In this document: positions 24,590 through 36,229 of the stretch, one piece after another
How the letters are laid out: every line of letters starts with the position of its first letter
Position numbering within the stretch: the stretch's first letter is position 1
Source: Tanypteryx hageni
Lineage: Eukaryota; Arthropoda; Insecta; Odonata; Petaluridae
DNA length: 64,000 bases
NCBI GenBank assembly: GCA_028673005.1
Contig: CM054117.1
Coordinates: 34,692,561 to 34,756,560, forward strand
Reading direction: 5' to 3'
The notes under the pieces: model-generated
Told to the model about the DNA's origin: nothing
The model's database searches: none
Seen by the model: only the letters and a program-made list of their open reading frames with translations
Position numbers and translations under genes: made by a program

Positions 24590-24870
24590 TATGAAGGGGA
24601 AGGAAGAGAGAGAGGGATGGAGAATGGGGTAAGGAAACGAGGGAAGGAGAGAGAAAGAGAGAATGGAAGGAAGGGAGAGAGAATAGGAGGAAGGAAGAGA
24701 GAGGAAGGGAGAATGGGGGAAGGAAGAGAGAGAGGGAGGGAGGAAAGGAGAAAGTGAGAGTGAATGGGAGGAAGAGAGACAGGAGGGGTGAGAGAATGGG
24801 AGGAAGGAAGAGAGAGAGAGGGAGAGAGAGAATGTGAGAAAGGGAGAGAGAAAGAGAGAGGGAGAAAACA
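24590..24870 (+). repeat. Purine-rich (GGAAGGAGAGA)-type tract
   Basis: A polypurine stretch within the Helitron-like element, upstream of its 3' hairpin. Minus-strand Ser/Leu/Pro frames over it are artefacts. Confidence 0.9.
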
Positions 24871-25154
24871 AGACGTGGAAAATCTATTTATTTGTTGTAA
24901 AGCATTGTATCCAAATGGTTTGTCACACACTATCGACTTTTGACAATTCTTTTTCTCTTTACTCTTCGTTTGTTATTGCTTTTATCATTTTTGTTCGTCT
25001 TCGCGGTTCTTTCTTTGTCCTTAATTGTTTGTTACTCATTTTGCCAATCTCTCCCGACGTTTTATTCTTCTTTTCTGCTCGTTCTTCGTTTATTGTAATA
25101 TTTTTTGACGTTTCTTAAAATTTCCCGCAGTAGAACTGCGGGCTCTCTACTAGT

Positions 25155-25670
25155 TGTATTTAAAAATTATTTAAATAGCTCTTTGGACAACTCTATGAAT
25201 TACATTCTACATTCAAATGTGAATTAATATTATTGTATCTGTTCAAGTACGTGCATGAGAACTTTTGGAGTAAATTGAGTATGATAATGAAAGTATCTGC
25301 TTATAATGGAATCTGGAATGTTGAAATTGAAAATCAAATAAATGTTGACTTTTGAAAGAATAACAACTGTTTTACATCAAATTAAAGACTAAAAAATAAA
25401 TATAATTTTTAAGAGCTTTTGTACGCTCTAAAAAGGAAAAATAAATTTTAAATTCCTATAGAACAGTATTAGACGGAGTCGCATAAACGGAGCCGTTTAC
25501 AAATTAAATGACGGAAAATGTAAGAAGGGAATTCATACAATGTTTTACTGTTCGTTACATGGTGGGAGAAGACGCTTGCGCGATGTTACGTGCGGATATC
25601 TATTTTTTCTTCTTGACTTGCGATAGTGAAGACGTATTTGATTTAAATAAAAAATAACATGAATTAATAT
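25155..25670. other. AT-rich right part of hAT nest
   Basis: Nothing recognised between the Helitron terminus and the SINE remnant. Confidence 0.4.
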
Positions 25671-25810
25671 TATGCTAGGGTCGCGGGTTCGAATCCTGCC
25701 GAGGGCATGGTTGTATGTGTTCGTATTTGTTAATGTTATTACGCTCATTGTAAAAGGCCGTTAACGGCTGTTTATGAGATAATGTAAAATAAAAATAAAA
25801 AATAAAAAAA
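25671..25810 (+). repeat. tRNA-derived SINE remnant
   Basis: A perfect Pol III B box, GGGTTCGAATCCTGCC, at 25685-25700 is followed by a short body and an (ATAAAA)n tail. No convincing A box lies at the expected distance upstream, so only the 3' part is kept. Confidence 0.6.
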
Positions 25811-25869
25811 TAAATATAGATTATTTTGGACTTCTCTTGAAATTTCCCCAAAAAGTTCCAAGTCGGAGT

Positions 25870-25995
25870 GATAAAAACCGGTTCGAACCGGTTCAATGGT
25901 GGTTGCTGGAGCGAAACCGGAACCGAACCGAAATTTTTTTATTTGTGTGCACCGGAACGAAAACCGGAGTGAAAAAAATTCTGTTCGATGCCCTG
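25870..25995 (-). repeat. Right hAT terminus with subterminal motif array
   Basis: On the minus strand it begins CAGGGCATCGAAC, then carries 'ccggttttcg', 'ttcggttcggttccgg' and similar motifs, mirroring the left end. Confidence 0.65.
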
Positions 25996-26003
25996 ATTTA
26001 AAT

Positions 26004-27540
26004 CATTAAATTACAATAAACATCGAATTAGAAATACTTTTAAATTCGTCGAAAATGAATTTTCGTTGATAATAGTCCATTTTCGCCGCTTCATTTTCTA
26101 CGTAATTATACGCCATTATTTTAAAATTTGATTTACCATACTCAAACGTAATATATATTAGCATCAAACATCTAAAACGGAAGAGAAAATCAGTATTTGT
26201 CATATCGGACGGTCACACTTCATTTGCTATTTAACGCCCTTTATGTCATTGTGTTAAGAACGCATACTGAGCGGCCGCGAGACCCAAAGTCAAGGATAAA
26301 GTCTATTGCGTTGTCTTTAACCTCGACCAGATCCGGTAATCTCTATGCATTTTGGACTCAGTTCACTTAAAAGTCGAGGGGAGTCTATTGCGTCTTCTGT
26401 GCGACAAGATTTGCCGACCTCCTCCAAGATGCGAAAATATAGGTTTTTTCAAAATAAAAAATGAGCATCGATCAACGGATTTCCGCATAGTATTTTCCCT
26501 ATATTATCTTCACAAACAAACTGCCATAATATTTAGATTTTGGTAGTCATACTCCATCCTTCGAGTGAATCCAATGCTTCTCTTCCACTGCCGTCGAAGT
26601 AGTATCGTTCCATGTTTGTACTCGGGGCTTTTGCCTACTTTGATCGTAGTTTTTTTAATCAAAAATACGTTTTCCCCTCAAATATTCGAATATACATTTG
26701 GTTGTACATTATATTCACGTCACATTAATTTTGCGATCGAATAGTCACGATTTTGTAAATAAGAGGCATGATTTAGCGAATGAAATTTCTGATTTATTCT
26801 GAAATATTAGCTGTTGCGGGTTTGTGGACGAAGTCAACAACATTCGTCAAAATGTACAGAACAAAAAATAATCCGACATACAAGAAGTGTTATATTTACA
26901 TACAAGTGTACACTTTTAGTAAAGTTCAATTAGAAGGAATTCAATTTATAACAATTTTCTAGATAACATTTGATAAAATGGATTAAAATTAACGTCAATA
27001 TTCATCGTAGATTTTTCTGAACATTGAACGCTGATTTTAGTGTCTGCTTATTAACGTCGAAAACTGCTATGCTAACTAATGTATTGAATTAAACGTCAAT
27101 ATTCGTCGTTGATTTTAAAATATATAAACGTCGAAAACTACCAATGACATTGTCTTTAATTAGTTTCGATCTGACGATGAGAGTTAAACACTAAAACGTT
27201 CAAATTCAGTCATTTTTGCGATGGAATATCAATTCTGCATCTAAATGAAACATCTTTCACCTCAACCGCAGATGAAATGAGAGCTCGACATTTCGATCAA
27301 TCACATCCCTTCCTATCCACGCGCAGCGACGGATCTTTGTCTTTGCGTCCCGCATTCTCTATTTTGGATTCATGCTCCATCTGAAACTCATCTCTACTCT
27401 TCTTCGTCTTCGGACTGGATAGTGGGCGTGGTCTCGCGCACACACACACGCAAGCGCGTCAACCTCCGTGCGCATCCGGATATCGCCTCTTTCCCACGAC
27501 TCACTCGTTAAAGACCGCTGTCCGCCGCTGACCCAAGCGT
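26004..27540. other. Intergenic sequence, nothing recognised
   Basis: No domain-bearing frame, tRNA box or paired terminal repeat found. A short (CA)n run lies at about 27437. Confidence 0.4.
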
Positions 27541-28120
27541 AAAAAGCGTTTTCTATTCCATTTTTCCTCTCTCTCTCTCTTATTCTCTCCCTCATTCTCT
27601 CATTTAGACGGATAACGAAGGGTTCTCTCCTCATAGAAAACTTCGATTTACTGCTCTCGGAAAAGTGGCGTGGGATGAGAGAGAGAGAGAGAGGGAGAAA
27701 GAAGGTGGGTGTGAGAAAAGGGGCTGCAGGGAGGTAGGGAGAGATGGAGAAAAGGGGAGAAAGAGAGGGAGAAGGAGAGAGAGAGGTAGGGAGAGATGGA
27801 GAAAGGGAGGGAGAAGGAGAGAGAGAGGTAGGGAGAGATGGAGAAAGGGAGGGAGGGAGAAGAGAGAGAGGGAGGGAGAGTTGGAGAGAGAGAGGTAGGG
27901 AGAGATGGAGAAAGGGAGGGAGAAGGAGAGAGAGAGGGAGGGAGAGATGGAGAAAGGGAGGGAGAAGGAGAGAGAGAGGGAGGGAGAGTTGGAGAGAGAG
28001 GTATGGAGAAAAGGGGAGAAAGAGAGGGAGAAGGAGAGAGAGGTAGGGAGAGATGGAGAAAGGGAGGGAGAAGGAGAGAGAAGTAGGGAGAGATGGAGAG
28101 AGAGGGAGATAGAAGGCAAT
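27541..28120. repeat. Purine-rich GGGAGAGATGGAGAAA tract
   Basis: 27665-28110 is built from repeated 'gggagagatggagaaaggga' variants, with a CT-rich run just before it. Up to seven long open frames cross it on both strands. They are low-complexity artefacts. Confidence 0.9.
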
Positions 28121-29278
28121 GTCTCTTTCCTGATTCCGCCGGCAACCCGCTTGAATCCTCGCTCCGAGGGTAATATATACCGCAGCAGCGGAAACGTTTC
28201 CAAGCACGCGCTATGTGGAATTCCGCCGCTGAAAAACTCGGTCTGCTCCTTCTCCTCGAAATCGGGCGGAAAATCATCGCCGCTCGCTCGTACTTTGTAT
28301 CGAGGAGCGCTTTCACACTAAGTCGCGCCAGGAAAAAAAACAAATCAAACTTAAAGAGACGATTGACGTCATTAGCGAGGGACGTCGCTTCTATCTGTTT
28401 CCTCCGGCGACGCACCGTGTACCATCATTTCCGTGAAAAGAGACTGTCGAATATATGTCCGTTCGAATCGACTATCCTTCGAGGCGTTCTCGTTTTGATG
28501 ACGAGCAAATCCATATTTTTGGCATTTAAAGCATCGAATCGTGTCAATCAGAGCATCGAATAAGCGATTTAATATTTGGTGAGCTTCCGGAGCATCTCAC
28601 CCAGAATTATATTCGTTCATATCACGAATGCACTTATTTTTTAGCAAAATATTTTCATTGGTGAAATAAGACAGTTTAATAGACGTATCAGTTCTGTGTT
28701 TGTATTTACTTTTATATAAATGTTTTTGTGTTGTCACGAATATTCATGATTGTTTATTCAAAATCGTGTCGATCGGTCGTTAAGTAAATATGCCTTTAAT
28801 TTTTTTTCGGTGTTTTGAGTACAAAATAAGAGAGAGTGAGGGCGAGAACACTCGTATATGGTAGTAGGTTCTGGTTGGTCGACGAGGAAAGATGCATTAG
28901 TGGATCTTCTGTATGTCTTCTTGGAGAGAGAAAGAAATGGTGTAGATAAAAGTGAAAGTGAAACTAAAATATCGACGCATTCAGTGGGAGACAAATCTTC
29001 ATGAGGCATTTTTATGACAAGAATGGCCTTCGGCGCTGTTTTCGCAGCCGTCTTACATAATTGTGCATACGAAAATCATCGAACGCTATCACCCAGTTAA
29101 CGCTCACTTTCATAGTGCCGTGCACTCATTTAAAATGAATTCCATTTCATTTGGAAAGGATGATTTATATCCAGTAGTAATATGGAATGGATTTTTAGTC
29201 TTATTTGGTTTTGCTTAAGAATCGTATTTGAAAATTAGATCATTTACATAAAAATATCATAAAATTTTGGTGTATTAT
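28121..29278. other. Intergenic sequence, nothing recognised
   Basis: 28130-28560 is GC-richer than its surroundings and has open frames on both strands (for example 28213-28563), but none shows a domain. The last four bases (TTAT) form the left flank of a MITE. Confidence 0.35.
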
Positions 29279-30226
29279 CCCTTGAAATGCCAAGAGGTGA
29301 CCATTTTGGTCCAAGCAACAGTTTAGAATTTTTTTTGGGATATCGAAGTCATAGATACTGGGTTTTTTTCTGACTTTTATACATTATATTTTACAACTAA
29401 ATATCTTTTTCTCGTATATATGCTCAGATTTTTTCTTTATTTACCCTTATTCATAGATAGGTAAACGTTGGACCAAAATGGTCACCCCTTGGTCTTACTT
29501 GTTACAATATTTCAAAACGCAAATTTTTTTTCTTTTTGTGGCTTTTTGCTTTCCGAAACATCTAGTGATAACACAGAATATTGATATGACTTGAAACATA
29601 TATCATTCGTATACTAACTTAAAGTAAAAGTTATTTATTTCAGATCAGGATTTTTCAGACGAGTACCTCTGGGATACTTTAATAAGTAGAACGGAGTACT
29701 TTAGATACTTACATAATAGGGAACCCCTTCTCTCACCTCTCTCTTATGGTCATGGCCTTTAATTTTACTTTCGTCACCCCTAAGGTGACGATTGCAGTAC
29801 ATGTGTGTGGCGGTTAATTTCTATAAGAACTTAGTCTTTTAGAAAATAAAGTTTTCAAAAATGAAGAGGGAATAGGGAGGCAGGCTTTAATTTTCCCAAG
29901 TAAACACTCTCTTCCTTGAGTAGGCTACCTCTTTTCTTTTGATATTTACCGACAAGTATCGGTAAACTGTGATTAATATATGCCCACATTGCTTTGGTTT
30001 TGCCAATTGGGATTGCCGAGCAGCAAAGCCCCGGGATGCGCCTTTAGTGATCTACAGGGAGTCTGCCTGAGCAATTTTGAAATTGAATGTTTTGTAAGTA
30101 ATAAATAGATAGTGTTTTATTTCATTAATGTCTATAATATGTAGTGAAAACATACAAGTGAAGTATGGACAAAGATGGTCCTCCCTTGGTACTTAATGGT
30201 AGTTTTGGACCTTGGTATTTCAAAGG
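29279..30226. mobile_element. piggyBac-like MITE with TTAT flanks
   Basis: The left end CCCTTGAAATGCCAAG and the inverse of the right end, CCTTTGAAATACCAAG, form imperfect TIRs that start like piggyBac termini. Just inside the left end GGTGACCATTTTGGTCC occurs and is repeated inverted at about 29471-29493. TTAT lies directly outside both ends (29275-29278, 30227-30230) instead of the usual TTAA. 948 bases, no transposase. Confidence 0.65.
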
Positions 30227-31489
30227 TTATGAAAGTTTAGCATCTTTGCGTGGATAATGTATATCCCTTTCATATTACTCCTCTGAAAATATCACAATGC
30301 CGTGCTTGTTGAGTCAAATGAACTGCAAGATGAGTCACAACGCGAATTTACACCTCTTTGAATCTTACATGGGCAACGTGAGAAAATAATCCGGTTTTAT
30401 AGCTCTCAGAATTTCATTCGCTGAATTTTAAGTAATGTATGCGAGGAAAATAATAATAATAATAATGCGAAAAATATGAAGCAAATGAAAAGATACCAGA
30501 ACTAGCAACGTTTTATGAGGGTTAATGGAAGCCGAATCATAAACTTTTATAGCTTATTTACAGAAGAGATGTTGGCGGGTGAATGCCAGTGATCTTTAAG
30601 GAAGCGCGCTTATAACATGTGGAGAAAGTCAAGTGCGGCTGATGAGATAGCTCCATCTTGCATCTTCATCGACTTAAAATACGCGGGAAAGTTTTACATA
30701 CTGTTTTTACTCACAGAAATCATCTAATACTTCAGATTTTAATTCATGATAGATGTTAACACCTGCCGTTTCATTGTTGATATTAAAAATTATTATTACG
30801 TATTTTATGCATAAATATGTAATGTGTTTACATATATCAGGGTTTATTTTTCATCTCGTTTATGGTCCTTCACTGAGTTTTCATTGTTTATTTTGGTAAC
30901 CCCAGTAGCAATGGTAATATATAATTTTAGTGACAATTTCCTTTATATTCTTGTAAAGGAAAATGACAATCCGAGACCGAATTTCCATGATGCGATCTTC
31001 GTGAAAAATATCGATGACGAATCAACATCAAATGTCAAAAATCGGTTCAAGAATGCACGAGCCCTAGTTTTGCTTACTAATCATGAGACTAGCGAATTTA
31101 TTGGTTTAATAAAAACTTAAGACAGAGAGAGACCGTTGAGAAATTATATCCAGAAATTTGCGATGTTGTTTTTCTCTCACCTATATGTATGTACATGATG
31201 TACGTGATTGTGTTATCTATTGTTTATTCGCACGTGTGTATGTCACGACTGTGCAATTGCTGCACGCCAGTGAAAAAATCTTAACCAATAAATTATGAAG
31301 ATTATAAATCATACGACCTTAAACTGCTATTACGATTGCATCGCATCTTTCGGGAATAACTCTCGCTTGGAAGAGGAATAGAGAGAAGAAGACATGGTGA
31401 ACTTACTTTTATGGCTTATTATGAAATTTGGCCCTCATTCCCTTTAGTTGTGATTGCGCGGTCAGAGGGCGTACACTGGGAAGGAATGG
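30227..31489. other. AT-rich sequence with one unassigned 98-codon frame
   Basis: The frame 30824-31120 (+) starts 'MFTYIRVYFSSRL' and ends 'TSEFIGLIKT'. It is not low-complexity, but I recognise no domain and see no promoter or splice support. The rest shows nothing. Confidence 0.3.
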
Positions 31490-31820
31490 AGGGAAGGGGA
31501 ATGGGGAGTAGAGGGAGTGGAAAGGAGGAGTAGAGGGAGGGGGAAGGAGGAGTAGAGGGAGGGGGAAGGAGGAGTGGAGAGAGGGGGAAGAAGGAGTAGA
31601 GGGAGGGGGAAGGAGGAGTGGAGGGAGGGGGAAGGAGGAGTAGAGGGAGGGGGAAGGAGGAGTGGAGGGAGGGGGAAGGAGGAGTAGAGGGAGGGGGAAG
31701 GAGGAGTGGAGGGAGGGGGAAGGAGGAGTGGAGGGAGTGGAAAGGAGGAGTGGAGGGTGGGAGAAGGAGTAGAGGGAGGGGAAAAAAGGAGTAGAGAGAG
31801 GGAGTCAGAAGGAGTAGGGG
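31490..31820 (+). repeat. 22-base G-rich minisatellite
   Basis: About 14 copies of a unit close to gagtagagggagggggaagg plus 'ag', with G5 runs at regular spacing. It is potentially G-quadruplex forming. The Glu/Gly frame over it is an artefact. Confidence 0.9.
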
Positions 31821-32101
31821 ATGTTGCTACACGAAGGAGTAGAACGTGGAGAAAAGGAGATCGAGATTCCTCAACGAACTCTCGATTGCGGAAAAGGCAG
31901 CAGTTTCAATCCGGAAAGGCACGGCCGATGAAATAGTTCTAGAATAATTACCTCAGATTTAATTGATTCCATATATTTTTAAAAATAAGAACGAGCAGGG
32001 AAAAAGGTGATGATTTAACAGGCTCAGTTCTCTCTCCTGGTGGATATCTGGCAGAAGCAGAATTGTAACGCATTAATCGTAGTTTTACAGGAAGTTTGTC
32101 A

Positions 32102-32105
<4 letters not shown>

Positions 32106-32148
<43 letters not shown>
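32106..32148. repeat. (AT)n microsatellite
   Basis: About 43 bases of alternating AT directly in front of the truncated Jockey-like LINE. Confidence 0.95.
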
Positions 32149-32151
<3 letters not shown>

Positions 32152-35100
32152 TAAAAATTAGTTGTAAGGCCATCAGCAAAATTTATTTCCTCCAACCTAA
32201 TTCTACTACAGTGTAAAACTGTCACAGATTACCTAGCAGCCCGCAGTTATCTCAAGGAAAATAATATTTCTTTTTATACCTATCAACTACCCCACGAAAA
32301 ACTTCAAAAATTTCCCCTGAAAGGACTTTCAAACGATCTTAAATCCGTAGACATAGTCGACGCCATTGAACGAGATGGCTTTGAAGTTCACGATGTCTAT
32401 CAAGTTTTTTCTACCCGCCCCACCTATGCGCTGCAAAAGCAAGGGATCAAAACAGTGGAAAAATATCCCACTGATGTATATATCGTAACCTTAGCCAAAA
32501 CAGCTGATTCTAAAAAATTTGCCAATAAATCCGGAATTTCTATTTATAATTGTAAAATACGTCCCTACAAAATACCACTTAGCCCAGTTCAATGCTTCAA
32601 TTATCAATAATTAGGGCATACTAAAAACCATTGCAATTTTCCGGCCGTATGTGTGATATGCGGCGGCGATCATCCTTCTGCCAAATGCTCGAAATCCCCC
32701 GATACTCCCCCCACTTGTGCTAACTGCAGAAATTACAATTCCATACTGCCAATTATAAAAATTGCCCCACCTTCATCCGAGCTCGCACAGCAGTGTATAA
32801 CCGCCTGAACCCTACCTCAGCACCAGCTCCACCATCTCCACCAGTACCAAATCCAACATCCCATCCTTCATACTTTCCCCACCTACCTACTCCTCCAACC
32901 CTCCCTACCCAAAACTTAATCCTCACCCCACCCCATCCCACCCTCTCCCACCCATTACCCCCTTACCCTCAAAACCCTTTCATCCAACCCACTTTTCCAC
33001 CCCCTTTTAATAACAATAATATCTTATCCGACATTCAATGGCTCCACAATATACTTACCCATTTTCTTTTTCTCCAAACTAGCGAGCAGCGGCGCATATA
33101 TCTTCTGAGTGAGTTACTCAAATTTGATGGCTTCCCACGCCCCTAAAATTAATAAACTTTCTATCCTCTCGTGGAATGCCCATAGCGTCAAAAATAAAAT
33201 CACTGAACTCCGAGATTTCCTCTCAACTTCTCACTTTGATCTAATCCTCCTCCAAGAAACCCACTTAACGGTCACAAATAAACTTTACATTCCCAATTTT
33301 AAAATTTACCGGCTAGATCGCACTTCTTCCGGAGGTGGCGTGGCCATCGCCATCAGGTCAAACATCAAACATTCAGTTAGGAATTTTCCCATTATGAAAT
33401 CAATAGAAGCGGTAGGAATTGTCCTTCACACCAAAATTGGCCCAATGACCATTAACTCCATTTATAAACCTTCGACTCAAAAACTTCAACTTACTGACTT
33501 ACGGAACCTTTTTGCGGACAACCGACCCGGACTATATATAGGCGACTAGAACGCAAAACATCGACACTGGGGCTGCAATGCCACCAATACGGACGGAAGA
33601 CTTATCTTTAATTATTCATCCACTGATCCAATAGCCATAATTACCCCAGACGAACCAACGCATTTTTCTTCCAACAACCCCTCCTCAGACATACTTGATT
33701 ATGTCATAACCAAAAATTTTCCTATTACTTTTACCCTAAAAGTGCTAAAAATCTTTTCCTCAGACCACTATCTAATTTTCTTTCACCTTTCTGTAGACCC
33801 ATCCCAACTCCTCCCATTCCTGCCCCAACGAACAGACTGGACCAAATTTGCCTCTTTGGCAAATGAAAAAATATCCTCTCTCCTACCTCTACCCACTCCC
33901 TCTCCTACCTCAATTGATACCCGAATAATTGAAATCCAAAATATCCTCCTCTCCTCCAAAACCTCAGCCTCCCAAACTTTTTCCCCAACCCACACCCCCA
34001 TTCCGCCCATCCCTACCTCTTTGCGGGAACTAATCCAAAGAAAAAACCGCATTAGAAGACGCTGGCAAAAATACCGACAGCCATCAGACCGAAGAGACCT
34101 GACACGTCTGACCAATCAAATCAAATTTCAAATCTGCGACTTTCAAAAACAACAGTTGTTTAATAAAATCTCCGCACTGACGATTGCAGCATTTGGCGTA
34201 CAACCAAATCCCTCACCAAACCTTTTCCACCCACTCCTCCTCTCAAAACTGTTGACTCCGTCATTCACGACCCATTCCACAAAGCACAACTTTTTGCTGA
34301 TTACCTTCAGAAAATAATGACTCCCCCTACCTCAGCCCTCACCCCCACTGAATTAGACGCCAAAATTAACTGCTCCACCTTAGACCAGACTCCTCAACCT
34401 GCTCCCATTCAAACCTCTTATCCCGAAATTAAATCACTTCTGCATAACTTAAAAACTAAAAATGCTCCAGGCCTAGATAACATTACCAACCTCATGCTAA
34501 AAACTCTGACTTCCTCTAAGCCTTTTATTAACATCCTAACCGATCTTTTTAACAACTGCCTTCAAATTAGCTACTTCTCTCCCTTATGGAAAAACGGTAA
34601 AATTTTACTCTTCCTCAAACCAAGCAATGATCCCTCCTCACCTTCCAGCTATCGCCCCATCTCCCTTTTACCATCCCTCTCCAAAATTTTAGAACGCATT
34701 ATTTTAAAACGCCTAACACTTTTCATTTATGAAAACAAAATTTTAATCCCTGAAAAATGGGCTTTAGACAATACACATCGACAAATCATCAAATATTAAG
34801 GTTCACGGATAACATTGCTCGAGGCTTTAATTACGGGAAAAAATCAACAGAAGCGGTCTTTTTAGACATCAGCAGAGCCTTTGACACTGTTTGGCACCAA
34901 GGCCTCTTACTCAAACTATCTAGACTTGACTTTCCCATCAACCTTCAAAAACTAATCAAAAATTTTCTATCAAATCGCACTTTTCAAACCAGCATAAACT
35001 CCTCTCTATCCACCTGCCGCCCAGCTCTTACAGGAGTAACTCAGGGGGCAATATTGAGCCCAATTCTTTTCAACCTGTATATTAACGACCTCCCCAAACA

Positions 35101-35899
35101 CGTAAATACCGACCTTTTTGTTTATGCAGACGACACGGCGATAATTAGCCAATCCCTTTTCCCGGACCTGGCGACAAAAAGAATAACGACCTACTTAAGA
35201 CAAATCTACAACTGGACTCAGACATGGAGACTAAAAATTAACCCTAAGAAAAGTACCCACATGCATTTCACCCGCTTTAAGCGATACTCCCTTACCTCAA
35301 ACCCAGAGATTGCAGGCCAAAAGATCCCACCAGTTCCGAAACACAAATTTCTCGGCATAATCCTTGACTCAATATTACTGTTTACAGCCCACTCCCAACA
35401 CGCCCTTCAAAAAGCAAAATAGCTAAATCAATCCTCTCCTCATTACTAGGACCTCACAGCAAAATAAGCCTTACCGATATAATGCGCCTCTACCTCCTTC
35501 TAATCCGCCCACATCTTACTTACGGCAGTGAAATTTATTTAAACACTGCAAAGAAAAACAGCCAAAATAGAAAGTTTTCAATCATCCACCCTCCGCTTTA
35601 TTGCCCAGCAATCCAAACTAGTACCCATCAGAGAACTACAACTTGCCCACAATATCCCACCACTTTTAGACTTTACTAAACTGCAAGCACGCAAATTCAA
35701 CCGCCGGCTCAAACTTACCAATAACCCTTTCCTCCAAACCATATGGACCTATCACACCGCCAAACGCCACAAATACCGGATGACGAAAGATATCCTTCAG
35801 CTTTAAATTCCTGGTACCATTATTAACCCCCAAATACCTCTTATCCCTTAACTTACTCCTATCTGTGCATAACATCAGCTTAAATAAAGTTTTTTTTTA
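32149..35899 (+). mobile_element. Jockey-like LINE, nearly complete but decayed
   Basis: ORF1-like gag (about 32170-33000): a pre-knuckle region ('GLSNDLKSVDIVDAIERDGF') and three zinc knuckles. The first has Cys-to-Tyr and a stop ('CFNYQ*LGHTKNHC'), the second is intact ('CVICGGDHPSAKC'), and the third is split by a frameshift ('CANC' then 'HTANYKNCPTF'). A Pro-rich tail follows. ORF2: endonuclease from about 33109 ('ILSWNAHSVKNK', 'LLQETHL', 'IGD*NAKH' with a stop, 'SDILDYVI', 'SSDHYL'). Then reverse transcriptase (34317-35422): 'AVFLDISRAFDTVWH', 'TGVTQGAILSPILFNLYIND', and intact 'VYADDTAI'. The 3' end has AATAAAG and a T-run at about 35885. The 5' end is truncated. Several frameshifts and stops show it is inactive. 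Confidence 0.9.
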
Positions 35900-36137
35900 A
35901 TGGCCCTGAAAAGGTTCTAAATCCATTAAAAACCTATATGAAGATGATCGCCGCCAAACCATTACAAACTTTTTCCCCTACCTTCTTAAACCTGCATATA
36001 CGCAAACTAAGCCTCACCACCATTATATATACCATACTCATTGTAAACATTTCCTGAAAAGGGTTGTTTTGTGATGCTCCCGATATAGATCTCTGCTCTC
36101 TACTCTCTTTTATTTTCATTTTTATTATTTTATTATA
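35900..36137. other. Possible 3' UTR or flank of the Jockey-like LINE
   Basis: No gene seen. It could be LINE 3' UTR extending to the (TA)n tract, or host flank. Confidence 0.35.
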
Positions 36138-36138
36138 T

Positions 36139-36222
<84 letters not shown>
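36138..36222. repeat. (AT)n microsatellite
   Basis: About 80 bases of alternating AT, followed by TATATGTATA-type variants to about 36260. Confidence 0.95.

Positions 36223-36229
<7 letters not shown>

Larger units (their letters stand above)
22786..25153 (+). mobile_element. Helitron-like element carrying two nested MITEs
   Basis: The 5' end is A/TC at 22785/22786, followed by 'tatatataaaaataat'. The 3' end is the hairpin CCCGCAGT-AGA-ACTGCGGG (25124-25142), then CTCTCTA and CTAG/T at 25150-25154. These are the A/T insertion site and hairpin-CTRR hallmarks of Helitrons. Between them are a MADF-bearing MITE (23243-23914), a TTAA MITE (23952-24516) and a purine-rich tract (24590-24870). No Rep/helicase is present. 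A shorter relative without either MITE is at 15349. Confidence 0.65.
12335..25995. mobile_element. hAT-type element expanded to a 13.7-kb nest of transposons
   Basis: The left end begins CAGGGCATCGAAC at 12335 and the right end is its inverse, finishing at 25995. Both are directly flanked by the same 8 bases, ATTTAAAT (12327-12334 and 25996-26003), the target duplication length typical of hAT elements. The subterminal regions on both sides are full of ACCGAA/CCGGAA-type motifs (12340-12480 and 25870-25980), as in hAT ends. No hAT transposase is recognisable inside. The interior is made of Helitron-like copies, an RTE LINE, a MITE between TA tracts and other repeats. I infer a non-autonomous hAT that served as a landing pad for later insertions. 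Confidence 0.65.

Noticed and set aside
24560..24930. Ser/Leu/Pro-rich minus-strand frames of 103-113 codons
   Set aside because: By-products of the purine tract inside the Helitron-like element.
25124..25142. Hairpin as a transcription terminator or miRNA precursor
   Set aside because: It is followed by CTCTCTACTAGT, which fits a Helitron terminus better; the stem is too short for a miRNA precursor.
27359..28415. Up to seven overlapping long open frames, one 282 codons
   Set aside because: All cross a purine repeat; composition and mutual overlap on both strands mark them as artefacts.
31706..31936. 76-codon Gly/Glu-rich frame
   Set aside because: Begins in and is mostly made of the 22-base minisatellite.
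33783..34115. Minus-strand 110-codon frame in the Jockey-like LINE
   Set aside because: Antisense shadow of the linker between endonuclease and reverse transcriptase.
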